Shown one piece after another: positions 34,893-41,584 of a stretch of 64,000 bases of DNA. How positions within the stretch are numbered: the first letter of the stretch is position 1; each line of letters opens with the position of its first letter. Origin of the DNA: Mesorhizobium norvegicum (GTDB lineage: Bacteria; Pseudomonadota; Alphaproteobacteria; Rhizobiales; Rhizobiaceae); the NCBI RefSeq assembly GCF_004919685.1, contig NZ_SMYZ01000039.1:19072-83071 (forward strand), written 5' to 3'. The notes below the pieces were generated by a model. The model made no database searches and had not been told where the DNA came from. It worked only from the letters and a program-made list of their open reading frames with translations. The position numbers and the translations under genes are program-made.

Positions 34893-35174
34893 TCAGCGGG
34901 CGTGACGGCCGGCAACGACGGGCGTCACGGCCTCATGGCGCTTTGCGGGGAGAACAGTGCCGCTGGGATCGGAGGTCGAAGTAACGGCGCCCCGGTCCGC
35001 CCAGGCCTGCAGGTCGTCGATCGCGTAGACCACGCGCCCGCCGAGCTTTCGGTAGGATGGGCCGGTCCCGTAGGTACGGTGTTTCTCCAGGGTGCGGCCG
35101 GACAGACCCAGGAATCGAGCGGCTTCGGGAGTACGAAGAAAGCGCGGCGGCAAGCCGGTGAGGTTGGCGGACAT
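34893..35174 (-). CDS. AlpA/excisionase-like HTH protein (RdfS-like)
   Basis: A 93-residue MerR/AlpA-type winged HTH protein: 'LRTPEAARFLGLSGRTLEKH' and 'GPSYRKLGGRVVYAIDDLQA'. Size, domain and position directly downstream of the FseA-like gene match RdfS, the recombination directionality factor of ICEMlSymR7A, which drives excision. It may alternatively activate repA. The start follows a GGAGGC ribosome site. The RDF role is inferred; the domain call is firm. Confidence 0.78.
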   Translation of the reverse strand: MSANLTGLPPRFLRTPEAARFLGLSGRTLEKHRTYGTGPSYRKLGGRVVYAIDDLQAWADRGAVTSTSDPSGTVLPAKRHEAVTPVVAGRHAR

Positions 35175-35309
35175 GATCGGGCCTCCGTGGGTTCATTGAG
35201 GCCGCTGGCGATCAGCGGCGGACGAAGGCCACGGTGGCGGAGAGGCGCCGCGAGGGGGGATGGCGAAGAAGGGTGAGCTAAATTCGCACCCCGTCGGGCG
35301 CGAAGCGTG

Positions 35310-36087
35310 TCAGGACTTGCGGCGATGGCGCAGAAGCTTGCGATAGCCGCCGGCGATCATGGCGCGGCCGTCCTTGACGAGGTCTATGGTGCTGTCTCGA
35401 AGCGCCGAGGTCTTCCAGGAATCGGCTGCAACGCGCGGCGCGCCGTAGATGACGTTTGCGATCTCGCGGTAGCTCGCGCCGTTCATGCTGCCGTCGACGG
35501 CCTGCAGCATGTGGCGTAGTCTTCGGCGCTGCTGTGCCGTCAGGCGGGTATCGGGGAAAACGCGACGGCTATGCAGCCCGCGCCAGAGCCGCGTGACGGC
35601 GTCGATGCGATCGAGGCCGTCGGCGTCAAGCGGAACAAGGGCCGCCAGCGGCTGATCGAGCCGTGCATCGCCAAGCACCAGAAGGCGGATGGCGGCAACA
35701 CCCTCGCCATACACAATGCTCAACCCCTCAGGGCCGAAGCGCGCGTTGCGCGGATCGAGTTCAGGTGGCGCAAAGCCTTCCAAGCCTGGCAATGGAGATG
35801 GCGGGATCGCTGTGAGCATGACTATGCCCGGATCGGCTTCCGGCGCCCAAAACACCGTTGTCTTGATGGCACTGAAAGTCGGGTCGACAGAGAAATCGCA
35901 GCCCCCAGCGCATTCGCACCATGTTCGTCAGGCGCTCACGGTCCGCGTCGGGACGTTCAGATTCAGCGTAGTCGCGCTGATAGTCGGCGTTGCGGCGCAA
36001 CCATTCCCAGGCGAGATCCGCGGCGACGAGGTCGTCGAGATAGTCGTACGTCGACGAGGATCGCCACTGTGATGTGTCCGGCCGCAT
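35310..36087 (-). CDS. FseA-like DUF6499-DUF2285 activator made by +1 frameshift
   Basis: Two overlapping frames encode one protein. Frame 0 starts at ATG 36087 (GGAGGA ribosome site) and gives the DUF6499 domain ('TSQWRSSSTYDYLDDLVAAD', 'AWEWLRRNADYQRDY') up to Leu66 at 35892-35890; it would end at 35761 in unrelated sequence. Skipping T35889 (CTC-T-GTC) continues 'VDPTFSAIKTTVFWAPEADP' and the DUF2285 domain to 35310, for about 258 residues. In ICEMlSymR7A the homologous msi172-msi171 pair is fused by programmed +1 ribosomal frameshifting into FseA, activator of excision. The same arrangement here, next to RdfS- and QseM-like genes, argues for programmed frameshifting over mutation. Confidence 0.8.
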
Positions 36088-36104
36088 CAGTGTCCTCCAA
36101 TCGT

Positions 36105-36121
36105 GCATGTCTCGTACATGC
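36105..36121. promoter_or_regulatory. Dyad before the FseA-like gene (tra-box-like)
   Basis: GCATGT (36105-36110) and ACATGC (36116-36121) are a perfect inverted repeat around CTCGT, shaped like a LuxR-type tra box. It lies only 18 bp upstream of the start codon, so it may be a repressor site instead of an activator site. It differs from the dyad before the AHL synthase. Confidence 0.4.
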
Positions 36122-36178
36122 TGGGAGCGACACGTTTGCCGGATGGAAAGGCCTCGGGAAGTCCTTGCGTGGACAACG

Positions 36179-36201
36179 CGCGATGCGGGCGCCGCATCGC
36201 G
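36179..36201 (-). terminator. Hairpin after the QseM-like gene
   Basis: A 10-bp perfect stem CGCGATGCGG/CCGCATCGCG with a 3-nt loop starts 6 bp past the QseM-like stop. No U run follows on the minus strand, so it may be an attenuator or mRNA-stabilising hairpin between qseM-like and fseA-like genes. Confidence 0.4.
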
Positions 36202-36207
36202 GTCGAG

Positions 36208-36471
36208 TTAGTGACCGCTCTCGCGAACAAGCTTGCGGTAGCCGTGCTCTGTCATCCAGCGGGCACGAGCAAGATGGGTGCCGTAGACATGACGGGCCCG
36301 TTCGGGTTCAAGGTCAGCATCTAAACCAAAGAGGATCTTGACCGCCTCGTGCCAGTCGGCACCGTCCGCCGCCGCGTCAAGCAGGCGGATATACAGTTTC
36401 ATGTGCTCGCGATCGTACCTGGTGAGCTCTTGGCTCTCTGGTGGCTGGTCCAGAAACGCTTTTTGTGTCAC
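36208..36471 (-). CDS. QseM-like DUF2285 antiactivator
   Basis: An 87-residue protein consisting mainly of a DUF2285 domain: 'YDREHMKLYIRLLDAAADGA', 'EAVKILFGLDADLEPERARH', 'LARARWMTEHGYRKLV'. It resembles the C-terminus of the FseA-like protein next door ('MIAGGYRKLLRHR'). In ICEMlSymR7A the DUF2285 protein QseM binds TraR and FseA to hold excision off in most cells. Same size class and neighbourhood support the same role. GTG start at 36471. Confidence 0.75.
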   Translation of the reverse strand: MTQKAFLDQPPESQELTRYDREHMKLYIRLLDAAADGADWHEAVKILFGLDADLEPERARHVYGTHLARARWMTEHGYRKLVRESGH

Positions 36472-36602
36472 GCCGATCTCCCGCAGCCAGTCATCGCAGC
36501 GTCTGCATTGTTGTCAGCAATATAGGCTGGCAGGTGAATGCGCGAGTGCACGAAAGCATCGCGTGATGCAGGCGGCGCATCGCCGCGCCGGTCCGTGAGA
36601 GA

Positions 36603-36857
36603 CTAGGACGAACTGGGGGAATCGGTCTTCCCACGGACAAGCATCACTCCTTCCCCTTGGTCGGAGGACAGAAAGACGATACCGCTGCCCTCAAGCGTCC
36701 GGCGCACCTGATCGCGCGTTGTCTCGTACACCTTGAAGTCGTTCTCGGACTCAAGGCGCTTCAACGCGGTCAGGGATACCAGGGCCTTTTCAGCGAGCGT
36801 CTCCTGCGTCCAACCAAGCAACGCGCGCGCGGCCCGCGTCTGTCGGGCGGTGATCAT
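36603..36857 (-). CDS. Small XRE regulator (QseC-like candidate)
   Basis: An 84-residue Cro/C1 HTH protein: 'RQTRAARALLGWTQETLAEK', 'LVSLTALKRLESE', 'RRTLEGSGIVFL'. ATG 36857 follows GGAGGTGG; the frame upstream to 36890 is rejected. ICEMlSymR7A controls qseM through the small HTH protein QseC; this gene is the positional candidate, but it is co-oriented with the QseM-like gene, so equivalence is uncertain. A dyad at 36894-36919 is its likely operator. Confidence 0.72.
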   Translation of the reverse strand: MITARQTRAARALLGWTQETLAEKALVSLTALKRLESENDFKVYETTRDQVRRTLEGSGIVFLSSDQGEGVMLVRGKTDSPSSS

Positions 36858-36893
36858 GCATGACCACCTCCTACAGACCCAAATGCGCACGCC

Positions 36894-36919
36894 AGAACTA
36901 CGGCTAAAATAGTCGTTCT
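36894..36919. promoter_or_regulatory. Operator candidate upstream of the XRE gene
   Basis: Nested inverted repeats AGAAC (36894-36898)/GTTCT (36915-36919) and ACTA (36897-36900)/TAGT (36910-36913) lie 37-62 bp before the start of the XRE gene, in a locally AT-rich spot. Fits autoregulation by the XRE product. Confidence 0.4.
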
Positions 36920-37006
36920 TTGGTGATATGGCGAGAGAAAAGTGCCGCGCGGAGCTGGCTTTGGGGAATTAAGCCCGAACTGATTCGGTCGCCCGAAAAG
37001 GGCTTG

Positions 37007-37039
37007 GCCCCGCCCGGTGTGTCCGGGCGGGGCGTTTTT
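37007..37039 (+). terminator. Strong GC hairpin with T run
   Basis: GCCCCGCCCGG (37007-37017) pairs perfectly with CCGGGCGGGGC (37023-37033), followed by G and five T. The T run is on the + strand, yet the nearest gene ends here on the minus strand (DUF736 at 37048), with an A run before the stem. It may act in both directions. Confidence 0.6.
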
Positions 37040-37047
37040 CAGGCCTC

Positions 37048-37371
37048 CTACTCGCCGTTGCGGCGGCTGGGGCGGGACCAGATGAGGCTGAAGCCTTCGC
37101 CTTCCTCGTCGTCGAAGAGGTTGGCGTAGATCGGAGCGTTGAAGCTCGGGTCATCGAGCTTGAGGCCGAGATAGTCGCGGCCCTCATTGGAGGTCTTGGA
37201 CCAGGCGGCGCCGATCTCGGCGCGGCCGACGAAGACGCGGTGGCTCGGGGCGTTCTCGCCGACCTGGCGGCTCTCGGGGACGATGCGGACGTTCTTGGTC
37301 TGAAGGCTCAGGGTGACGATTTCGCCGGTGAATTCGTTGCCGGACTTCTTGAAAGTGCCGATGGTCGCCAT
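37048..37371 (-). CDS. DUF736 protein (second copy)
   Basis: A 107-residue DUF736 protein ('MATIGTFKKSGNEFTGEIVT', 'VFVGRAEIGAAWSKTSNEGR', 'LKLDDPSFNAPIYANLFDDE'), diverged from the copy at 31403-31741. Typically the most conserved small gene of such ICEs; function unknown. GGAGAA ribosome site precedes it. It ends 9 bp before a strong terminator hairpin. Confidence 0.9.
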   Translation of the reverse strand: MATIGTFKKSGNEFTGEIVTLSLQTKNVRIVPESRQVGENAPSHRVFVGRAEIGAAWSKTSNEGRDYLGLKLDDPSFNAPIYANLFDDEEGEGFSLIWSRPSRRNGE

Positions 37372-37961
37372 GGTAGTTCTCCTTGATCTCTGCTTCGAGC
37401 CCGCACCATTGCGGCCTCGATGGCGATCGGCAGGCCGGAGGCGATCGACGCGGCATCGCCTGCGACCGCAGCGTCAGCGGAGGATGGCAGCCAGGCGACT
37501 TTGTTGTTTCGCGAGGAATGGCGGCGCAGCCGGCAGGGGAAGAAAGTCGATCGGCGCCATTGCCGCATAGGCGATCGAGGCGTAGCCGACCTTCGGTCAG
37601 ATCAGGCCATTGATGAGGCCGTTTTGGAGCGGTCGACCTGCACGATGACCTCAAGCGAGAACATGGCGACCAACGTTCACTTCGAATAGCCGGCGATGCT
37701 CTACGGGGCTCAGCCCGCCTTTCGGGCATATCCGCGATGTCACCGGAATGAGCCTCCCGGGAGAAGACCGCTGTTGCATCTGCGATCGACGGCCGCTCGA
37801 GGTCGTCATAGCGGTCAATGCCAGACGGGGTACTGCTCGGATTTGTGCCGTGGGGGTGGGAACCCCTTGGGCTTGAACGCTCTGTCCGTGACCCTGACGC
37901 AGCGAGGAGCGGCTTGGTAGTGTGATCCTCGCCGTCCTGGCCCTCAAGCTCCGAATGGCGC
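37372..37961. other. Gap without a supported gene
   Basis: This 590-bp stretch between the DUF736 gene and the membrane-protein gene has several open frames on both strands, but none shows a recognisable domain or a good ribosome site with coherent composition. It may hold leader sequence for DUF736 or a decayed gene. Confidence 0.4.
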
Positions 37962-38402
37962 CTAGCCGCGAGCGACGCCTCGCATGGCTGGCTCGGGCGG
38001 TGCCATCGCCAGCAACCGAACCCAGGCCGTGATGCCGATCGCGACAGCGCCGATGATCGAGAACGCGACCTGCCATCCAACGGACGGCATGGCGAGCTTC
38101 GCGAGACCATGAGTCGCGTGATAGCCGGCAACCGCTGCTGGTGCGGCAAAGAGGAGCGCGACCGCAAGACGAGCCCAGACCGGGCGCACAAAGGTGAAGA
38201 TGAACTGGCCGGCCGCGAGCGTCACACCGGCCGCTGCGATGCCGACCATGAACGCGCCGATCGGACCGGCTCCGGTGCCGTGGGCCCACACGCCCGCAGT
38301 CACGCCTACGAAGAGCGGAAGCGCGTAGACAGCGAGCATGAACAGGAGCCAGCAAAGGAATCCGATGCCGGCGATGCAAAGGAGGATGCCGAGGACGATC
38401 AT
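37962..38402 (-). CDS. Hypothetical membrane protein with several helices
   Basis: A 146-residue protein with about four hydrophobic helices ('ILLCIAGIGFLCWLLFMLAV', 'GPIGAFMVGIAAAGVTLAAG', 'ARLAVALLFAAPAAVAG', 'VAFSIIGAVAIGITAWVRLL'). No functional family recognised. Occupies the ICE backbone between DUF736 and a small hypothetical gene on the same strand; could influence the cell envelope during transfer, but that is speculation. Confidence 0.75.
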   Translation of the reverse strand: MIVLGILLCIAGIGFLCWLLFMLAVYALPLFVGVTAGVWAHGTGAGPIGAFMVGIAAAGVTLAAGQFIFTFVRPVWARLAVALLFAAPAAVAGYHATHGLAKLAMPSVGWQVAFSIIGAVAIGITAWVRLLAMAPPEPAMRGVARG

Positions 38403-38495
38403 GTTGGTGGTCTCCGTGAGAAATGGTCTGACGGTCGCGCCTCCACCACCACCACGGCGCAGTTTGAAGTATAGCCGAAGATGAGCGGCGGCGGG

Positions 38496-38521
38496 AGCGG
38501 AAATCCGGCAGGACTTCCGCT
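38496..38521 (-). terminator. Hairpin downstream of the small hypothetical gene
   Basis: AGCGGAA (38496-38502) pairs with TTCCGCT (38515-38521), with inner TCC/GGA around loop GGCA. A second hairpin, GCCCCC/GGGGGC at 38536-38552, overlaps the gene's stop codon. Together they could end the small minus-strand transcript; neither has a clear U run. Confidence 0.35.
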
Positions 38522-38543
38522 CCCGCGGCGAGGCAGCCCCCTT

Positions 38544-38711
38544 TCAGGGGGCGAAAGGATCGATCTCGTGGACGATGGCGGCCGTATCGCCGTCGTATTC
38601 ACTGGCGGGCATGACGCCGAGGCTGCCGTCGCCGGCCTGAAAGATGACGATAATGGCCATGAGGGTTGCGGCGAGGCTGAAGGCGAAGGCGTGAGCGTCG
38701 TTGAGTGACAT
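38544..38711 (-). CDS. Small hypothetical protein with one membrane helix
   Basis: A 55-residue protein: 'SLNDAHAFAFSLAATLMAII' with a hydrophobic segment at residues 8-24, followed by an acidic tail. ATG 38711 has an AGGAGCCGG ribosome site. No family recognised. Kept because of the good start signals and typical position in ICE backbones. Confidence 0.55.
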   Translation of the reverse strand: MSLNDAHAFAFSLAATLMAIIVIFQAGDGSLGVMPASEYDGDTAAIVHEIDPFAP

Positions 38712-39006
38712 TGTTCCGGCTCCTGTCCTTGGAGGCGGGAGACCATCCCCCGCGCGAGAGGCGCCCGATGTGTCCAGTCCACGGCCGCGATCACCGCAGG
38801 GGCGAAGCCTCAAGGCCGCACGCTCGCGTAGCGGACCCTTTATGGGTTGATGGCGTCAGGCCATGGGCGGGACCAAGGATCAGCGCTATTTGGAGCGGGG
38901 GTGGTGTTCGCTTGCCCAGGAGCCGTTGTCACGAGCCCTGAAGGCCCATTGCCTCTTCTGCAACCGGCGCGGGGTGTGATCGGTCAGATCGTTCTGGAGG
39001 ATTGTC

Positions 39007-39216
39007 ATGGCAGAATTCAAGGATCGCGATCTGCATTTAGTGAAGAAGGCGTTGGCCATCGCAGTGCTGGCGATCGCGCGACAGCCGGGGCCGTTTCAGT
39101 CAGCATCGGATCAAACCGACATGAAAGCGCTGCTGGATCAGCTGATCGATGGCGATGTGGAACTGGAGCACTATGCACGCGCTGCCCGTATCGCGGTGAC
39201 GGGAAAACCTGACTGA
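39007..39216 (+). CDS. Small hypothetical protein, ICE backbone
   Basis: A 69-residue protein ('MAEFKDRDLHLVKKALAIAV', 'LLDQLIDGDVELEHYARAAR') with a TGGAGGA ribosome site 6 bp before ATG. Helical and soluble, no family recognised. It is the only plus-strand gene in a long run of minus-strand genes. It starts after a gap (38712-39006) in which I see nothing firm. Confidence 0.65.
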   Translation: MAEFKDRDLHLVKKALAIAVLAIARQPGPFQSASDQTDMKALLDQLIDGDVELEHYARAARIAVTGKPD

Positions 39217-39269
39217 AAGCCGGTTTTCAGTGGAAATGGCGATACGGCTTTACGGAAATGCGGCGGCGC

Positions 39270-40208
39270 TCACGCGCCGCCTCTCTTGCGGAAGTCGAAC
39301 AGCTTGATGCCGAGCTTGCGGGCCTTGTCGGCGAAATTGTCCTGAATGCCGGTGCCCGGGAAGACGATGACGCCGATCGGCAGGACGTCGAGCATGGCGT
39401 CGTTACGCTTGAACGGTGCGGCGTTGGCGTGCTTCGTCCAGTCGGGCTTGAAGGCGACCTGTGGCACTTTGCGCGTTTCGGCCCACTTCGCGGCGATCAG
39501 TTCGGCGCCTTTGGGCGATCCACCATGCAACAGGACCATGTCGGGATGCTTGGCGTGGACCTTGTCGAGCGTCTCCCAGATCAGCCGGTGATCGTTGACG
39601 TCGAGTCCGCCGGTGAAGGCCACCTTCGGGCCGGTCGGAAGCATCACCTCGGTTTCTGCCCGGCGCTTGGCGGCGAGGAAATCGCGGCTGTCGATCATGG
39701 CCGAGGTCAGGGTGCGATGGTTGACCATTGATCCGCTTCGCGGCCTCCACGATGATCCGGTGTGACGCTCGAAGTGCTCGGCGGCCTGGTCGCGCATCAA
39801 CTCGAAGGCGTTTCGGCGCTCGATCATGGTCTGCCCCTCGGCGGTGAGGCGTTCCAGGTCGACCGACTTCACCTCGCTGCCGTCCTGTTCACGCTGGCTA
39901 CGTCGCTGCGCCTGCTCGTTGTCGTCCAACTCGCGCTCGATCCGGCAGGTGGCGCGGTGGAAGAGATTGACGGTCGACCACAGGAGGTCGTCGAGGTCGG
40001 GCTCGAGGCGCGTGTCGCTCATGCTCGTGATCAGTGCGTCGAAGATATCGGCGATGGCGCCGGCGACGACGTTCCCCTCGGGGAGCGGCCTCGGGTCGCG
40101 TTCGTCCTGGAAGGGGCGGTAGCCGTAAAGCTGCAGTTCGGACAGGAGGTGGTCGGTGGGGGAAGAAGCGTGGTGAGGCTCGTAGGTGTCGTCGAGATCG
40201 GCTGTCAT
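39270..40208 (-). CDS. DUF2493 domain protein
   Basis: A 312-residue protein with a C-terminal DUF2493 (SLOG/Rossmann-like) domain: 'PKVAFTGGLDVNDHRLIWET', 'DMVLLHGGSPKGAELIAAKW', 'VPQVAFKPDW', 'VIVFPGTGIQDNFADKARKL'. The glycine-rich loops suggest nucleotide-ligand binding. A helical region with 'NEQAQRRSQREQD' precedes it. Common in ICE backbones beside the Toprim primase gene, as here; function unknown. Confidence 0.85.
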   Translation of the reverse strand: MTADLDDTYEPHHASSPTDHLLSELQLYGYRPFQDERDPRPLPEGNVVAGAIADIFDALITSMSDTRLEPDLDDLLWSTVNLFHRATCRIERELDDNEQAQRRSQREQDGSEVKSVDLERLTAEGQTMIERRNAFELMRDQAAEHFERHTGSSWRPRSGSMVNHRTLTSAMIDSRDFLAAKRRAETEVMLPTGPKVAFTGGLDVNDHRLIWETLDKVHAKHPDMVLLHGGSPKGAELIAAKWAETRKVPQVAFKPDWTKHANAAPFKRNDAMLDVLPIGVIVFPGTGIQDNFADKARKLGIKLFDFRKRGGA

Positions 40209-40335
40209 GGGGCTCGTCCTTCGTCGGATCAGCCGCGACCATCGCGGCCTTCATGGCGACGAAAGAAGGCGGGCGGGCCGGACCTGCACTCCGAGCGAAG
40301 CGAGAGGGCCAAGCCTTGGCGCTGGATGGCGAAGG

Positions 40336-40393
40336 CCGGCTATTTTGCTTCGCGATGCAAAGGTGGGCTTGCCCGCCGGCGGAAAATAGCCGG
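40336..40393. repeat. Long inverted repeat between primase and DUF2493 genes
   Basis: CCGGCTATTTT (40336-40346) and AAAATAGCCGG (40383-40393) are an 11-bp perfect inverted repeat around a 36-nt region that itself can pair (GCAA/TTGC, GGGC/GCCC). It lies in a 314-bp gap (40209-40522) with no gene. It could be an RNA structure in the minus-strand transcript or a DNA cruciform. Confidence 0.5.
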
Positions 40394-40522
40394 GCACAGC
40401 CATTGCCGGTCCGGTCCGCTTGCCGTCCCGATCGCCCTCTCAGAAGGCCGTGGTCGTGGCTCTCTCCGATGGTGCGGTGCAACCCGCGTGGCCGACGCAG
40501 GACCCTGGTCACGGGACGCGGC

Positions 40523-41584
40523 TCACGTCGCCATGCCGACCAATGCCGGCTTCTCCATGAAGCGGGCGACATCTTCTGGTGCGATCTGAACTCGCGCTGC
40601 CGCCCGAAGCGCATCGATGCCGAGCGCACGGAGATCCTCGTTGAAGTCCCCGAGCCGTGGCGACAGGGCGATCGCCTCGATCCCGACCGCCTGCGCCCGT
40701 TCGACCAGGCTTTGCACCGCCCCCTCACCGGCCGGATCGTCGTCGCGCGCGATGTAGAGACGGCGCAGTGTTGCCGGGAACAGGAGCTGGCCGAGATGTG
40801 CAGCCGAAAGCGCCGCCACCGTCGGTATTTGGGGCAGCACCATTCGTAGGGACAGCATGGTCTCGATGCCTTCGCCAGCCGACATGACATCGTGAGCAAC
40901 ACCGAAACGGACCCCGTTGCCGAGGAGGTCGCCCATCGCACGCCTCGGCGTATCGACCGGCGCCTTGCCGCTACAATCTGGTGCAAGCCAGGTACGGTGC
41001 GCCCCGGTGATCTTGCCGCCGAGATCGGTGACGGAAGCGATCATCGCCGGCCAGGTCTCGGTTTGGCTGAAGCTGTCCGGGCGATAGTAGCAGCGTGGAT
41101 GGAAGCGCAGCGCTCCGGTTCCGTGCAACGCCGTAATGCCGCGTTTGCGCAGATACGTCTCTACGATGGTGCCCGTAATCGGCTGCGACATGGAAATCAG
41201 CCGCCGTGCTGATTCCGGCGATCCCGCCGGTGCGGACGACGATCGGGGCCGCGGCTGAGGGTCGGGTTCGTGTCGGGGCAGGCTGAGGAAACGTCGGGCT
41301 TCGTCAGCGACATCCTTGAAGTCGACCAGTCCGCAACTCTCGCGGATGACGTCGAGCAGATCGCCATGCTCGCCGGTGGCGGCATCGGTCCATTTGCCCG
41401 CCGCGCCCTTGCCGGACTCGGCTCCCTTCAGCCGGACGAACATTGACCGGCCCGGATTGTTCTGGACGTCGCCGACCAGCCAGTAGCGGCCGTCACGCCG
41501 ACCATTGGAGAGATACTCGCGGCAGACGGCCTCGGCGTTGCGGCCGAGACGTTGCGCGAGATCGAAAGCGTCGCGGGCCATCAT
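40523..41584 (-). CDS. Toprim-domain primase-like protein (DUF7146)
   Basis: A 353-residue protein with an N-terminal segment ('ALGRNAEAVCREYLSNGR'-like, conserved R/N/Y spacing) and a C-terminal Toprim domain: Glu in 'VMSAGEGIETMLSLRMVLPQ' and Asp residues in 'RLYIARDDDPAGEGAVQSL'. Such proteins resemble plasmid primases that make primers for the transferred strand. No zinc finger is complete. Overlaps the downstream-encoded strawberry-notch gene by 4 bp. Confidence 0.85.
   Translation of the reverse strand: MMARDAFDLAQRLGRNAEAVCREYLSNGRRDGRYWLVGDVQNNPGRSMFVRLKGAESGKGAAGKWTDAATGEHGDLLDVIRESCGLVDFKDVADEARRFLSLPRHEPDPQPRPRSSSAPAGSPESARRLISMSQPITGTIVETYLRKRGITALHGTGALRFHPRCYYRPDSFSQTETWPAMIASVTDLGGKITGAHRTWLAPDCSGKAPVDTPRRAMGDLLGNGVRFGVAHDVMSAGEGIETMLSLRMVLPQIPTVAALSAAHLGQLLFPATLRRLYIARDDDPAGEGAVQSLVERAQAVGIEAIALSPRLGDFNEDLRALGIDALRAAARVQIAPEDVARFMEKPALVGMAT

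Noticed and set aside
35310-36087. Treating the DUF6499/DUF2285 locus as a pseudogene
   Set aside because: Both halves are intact, the shift is a single base at the domain border, and the homologous ICE locus is known to use +1 frameshifting.
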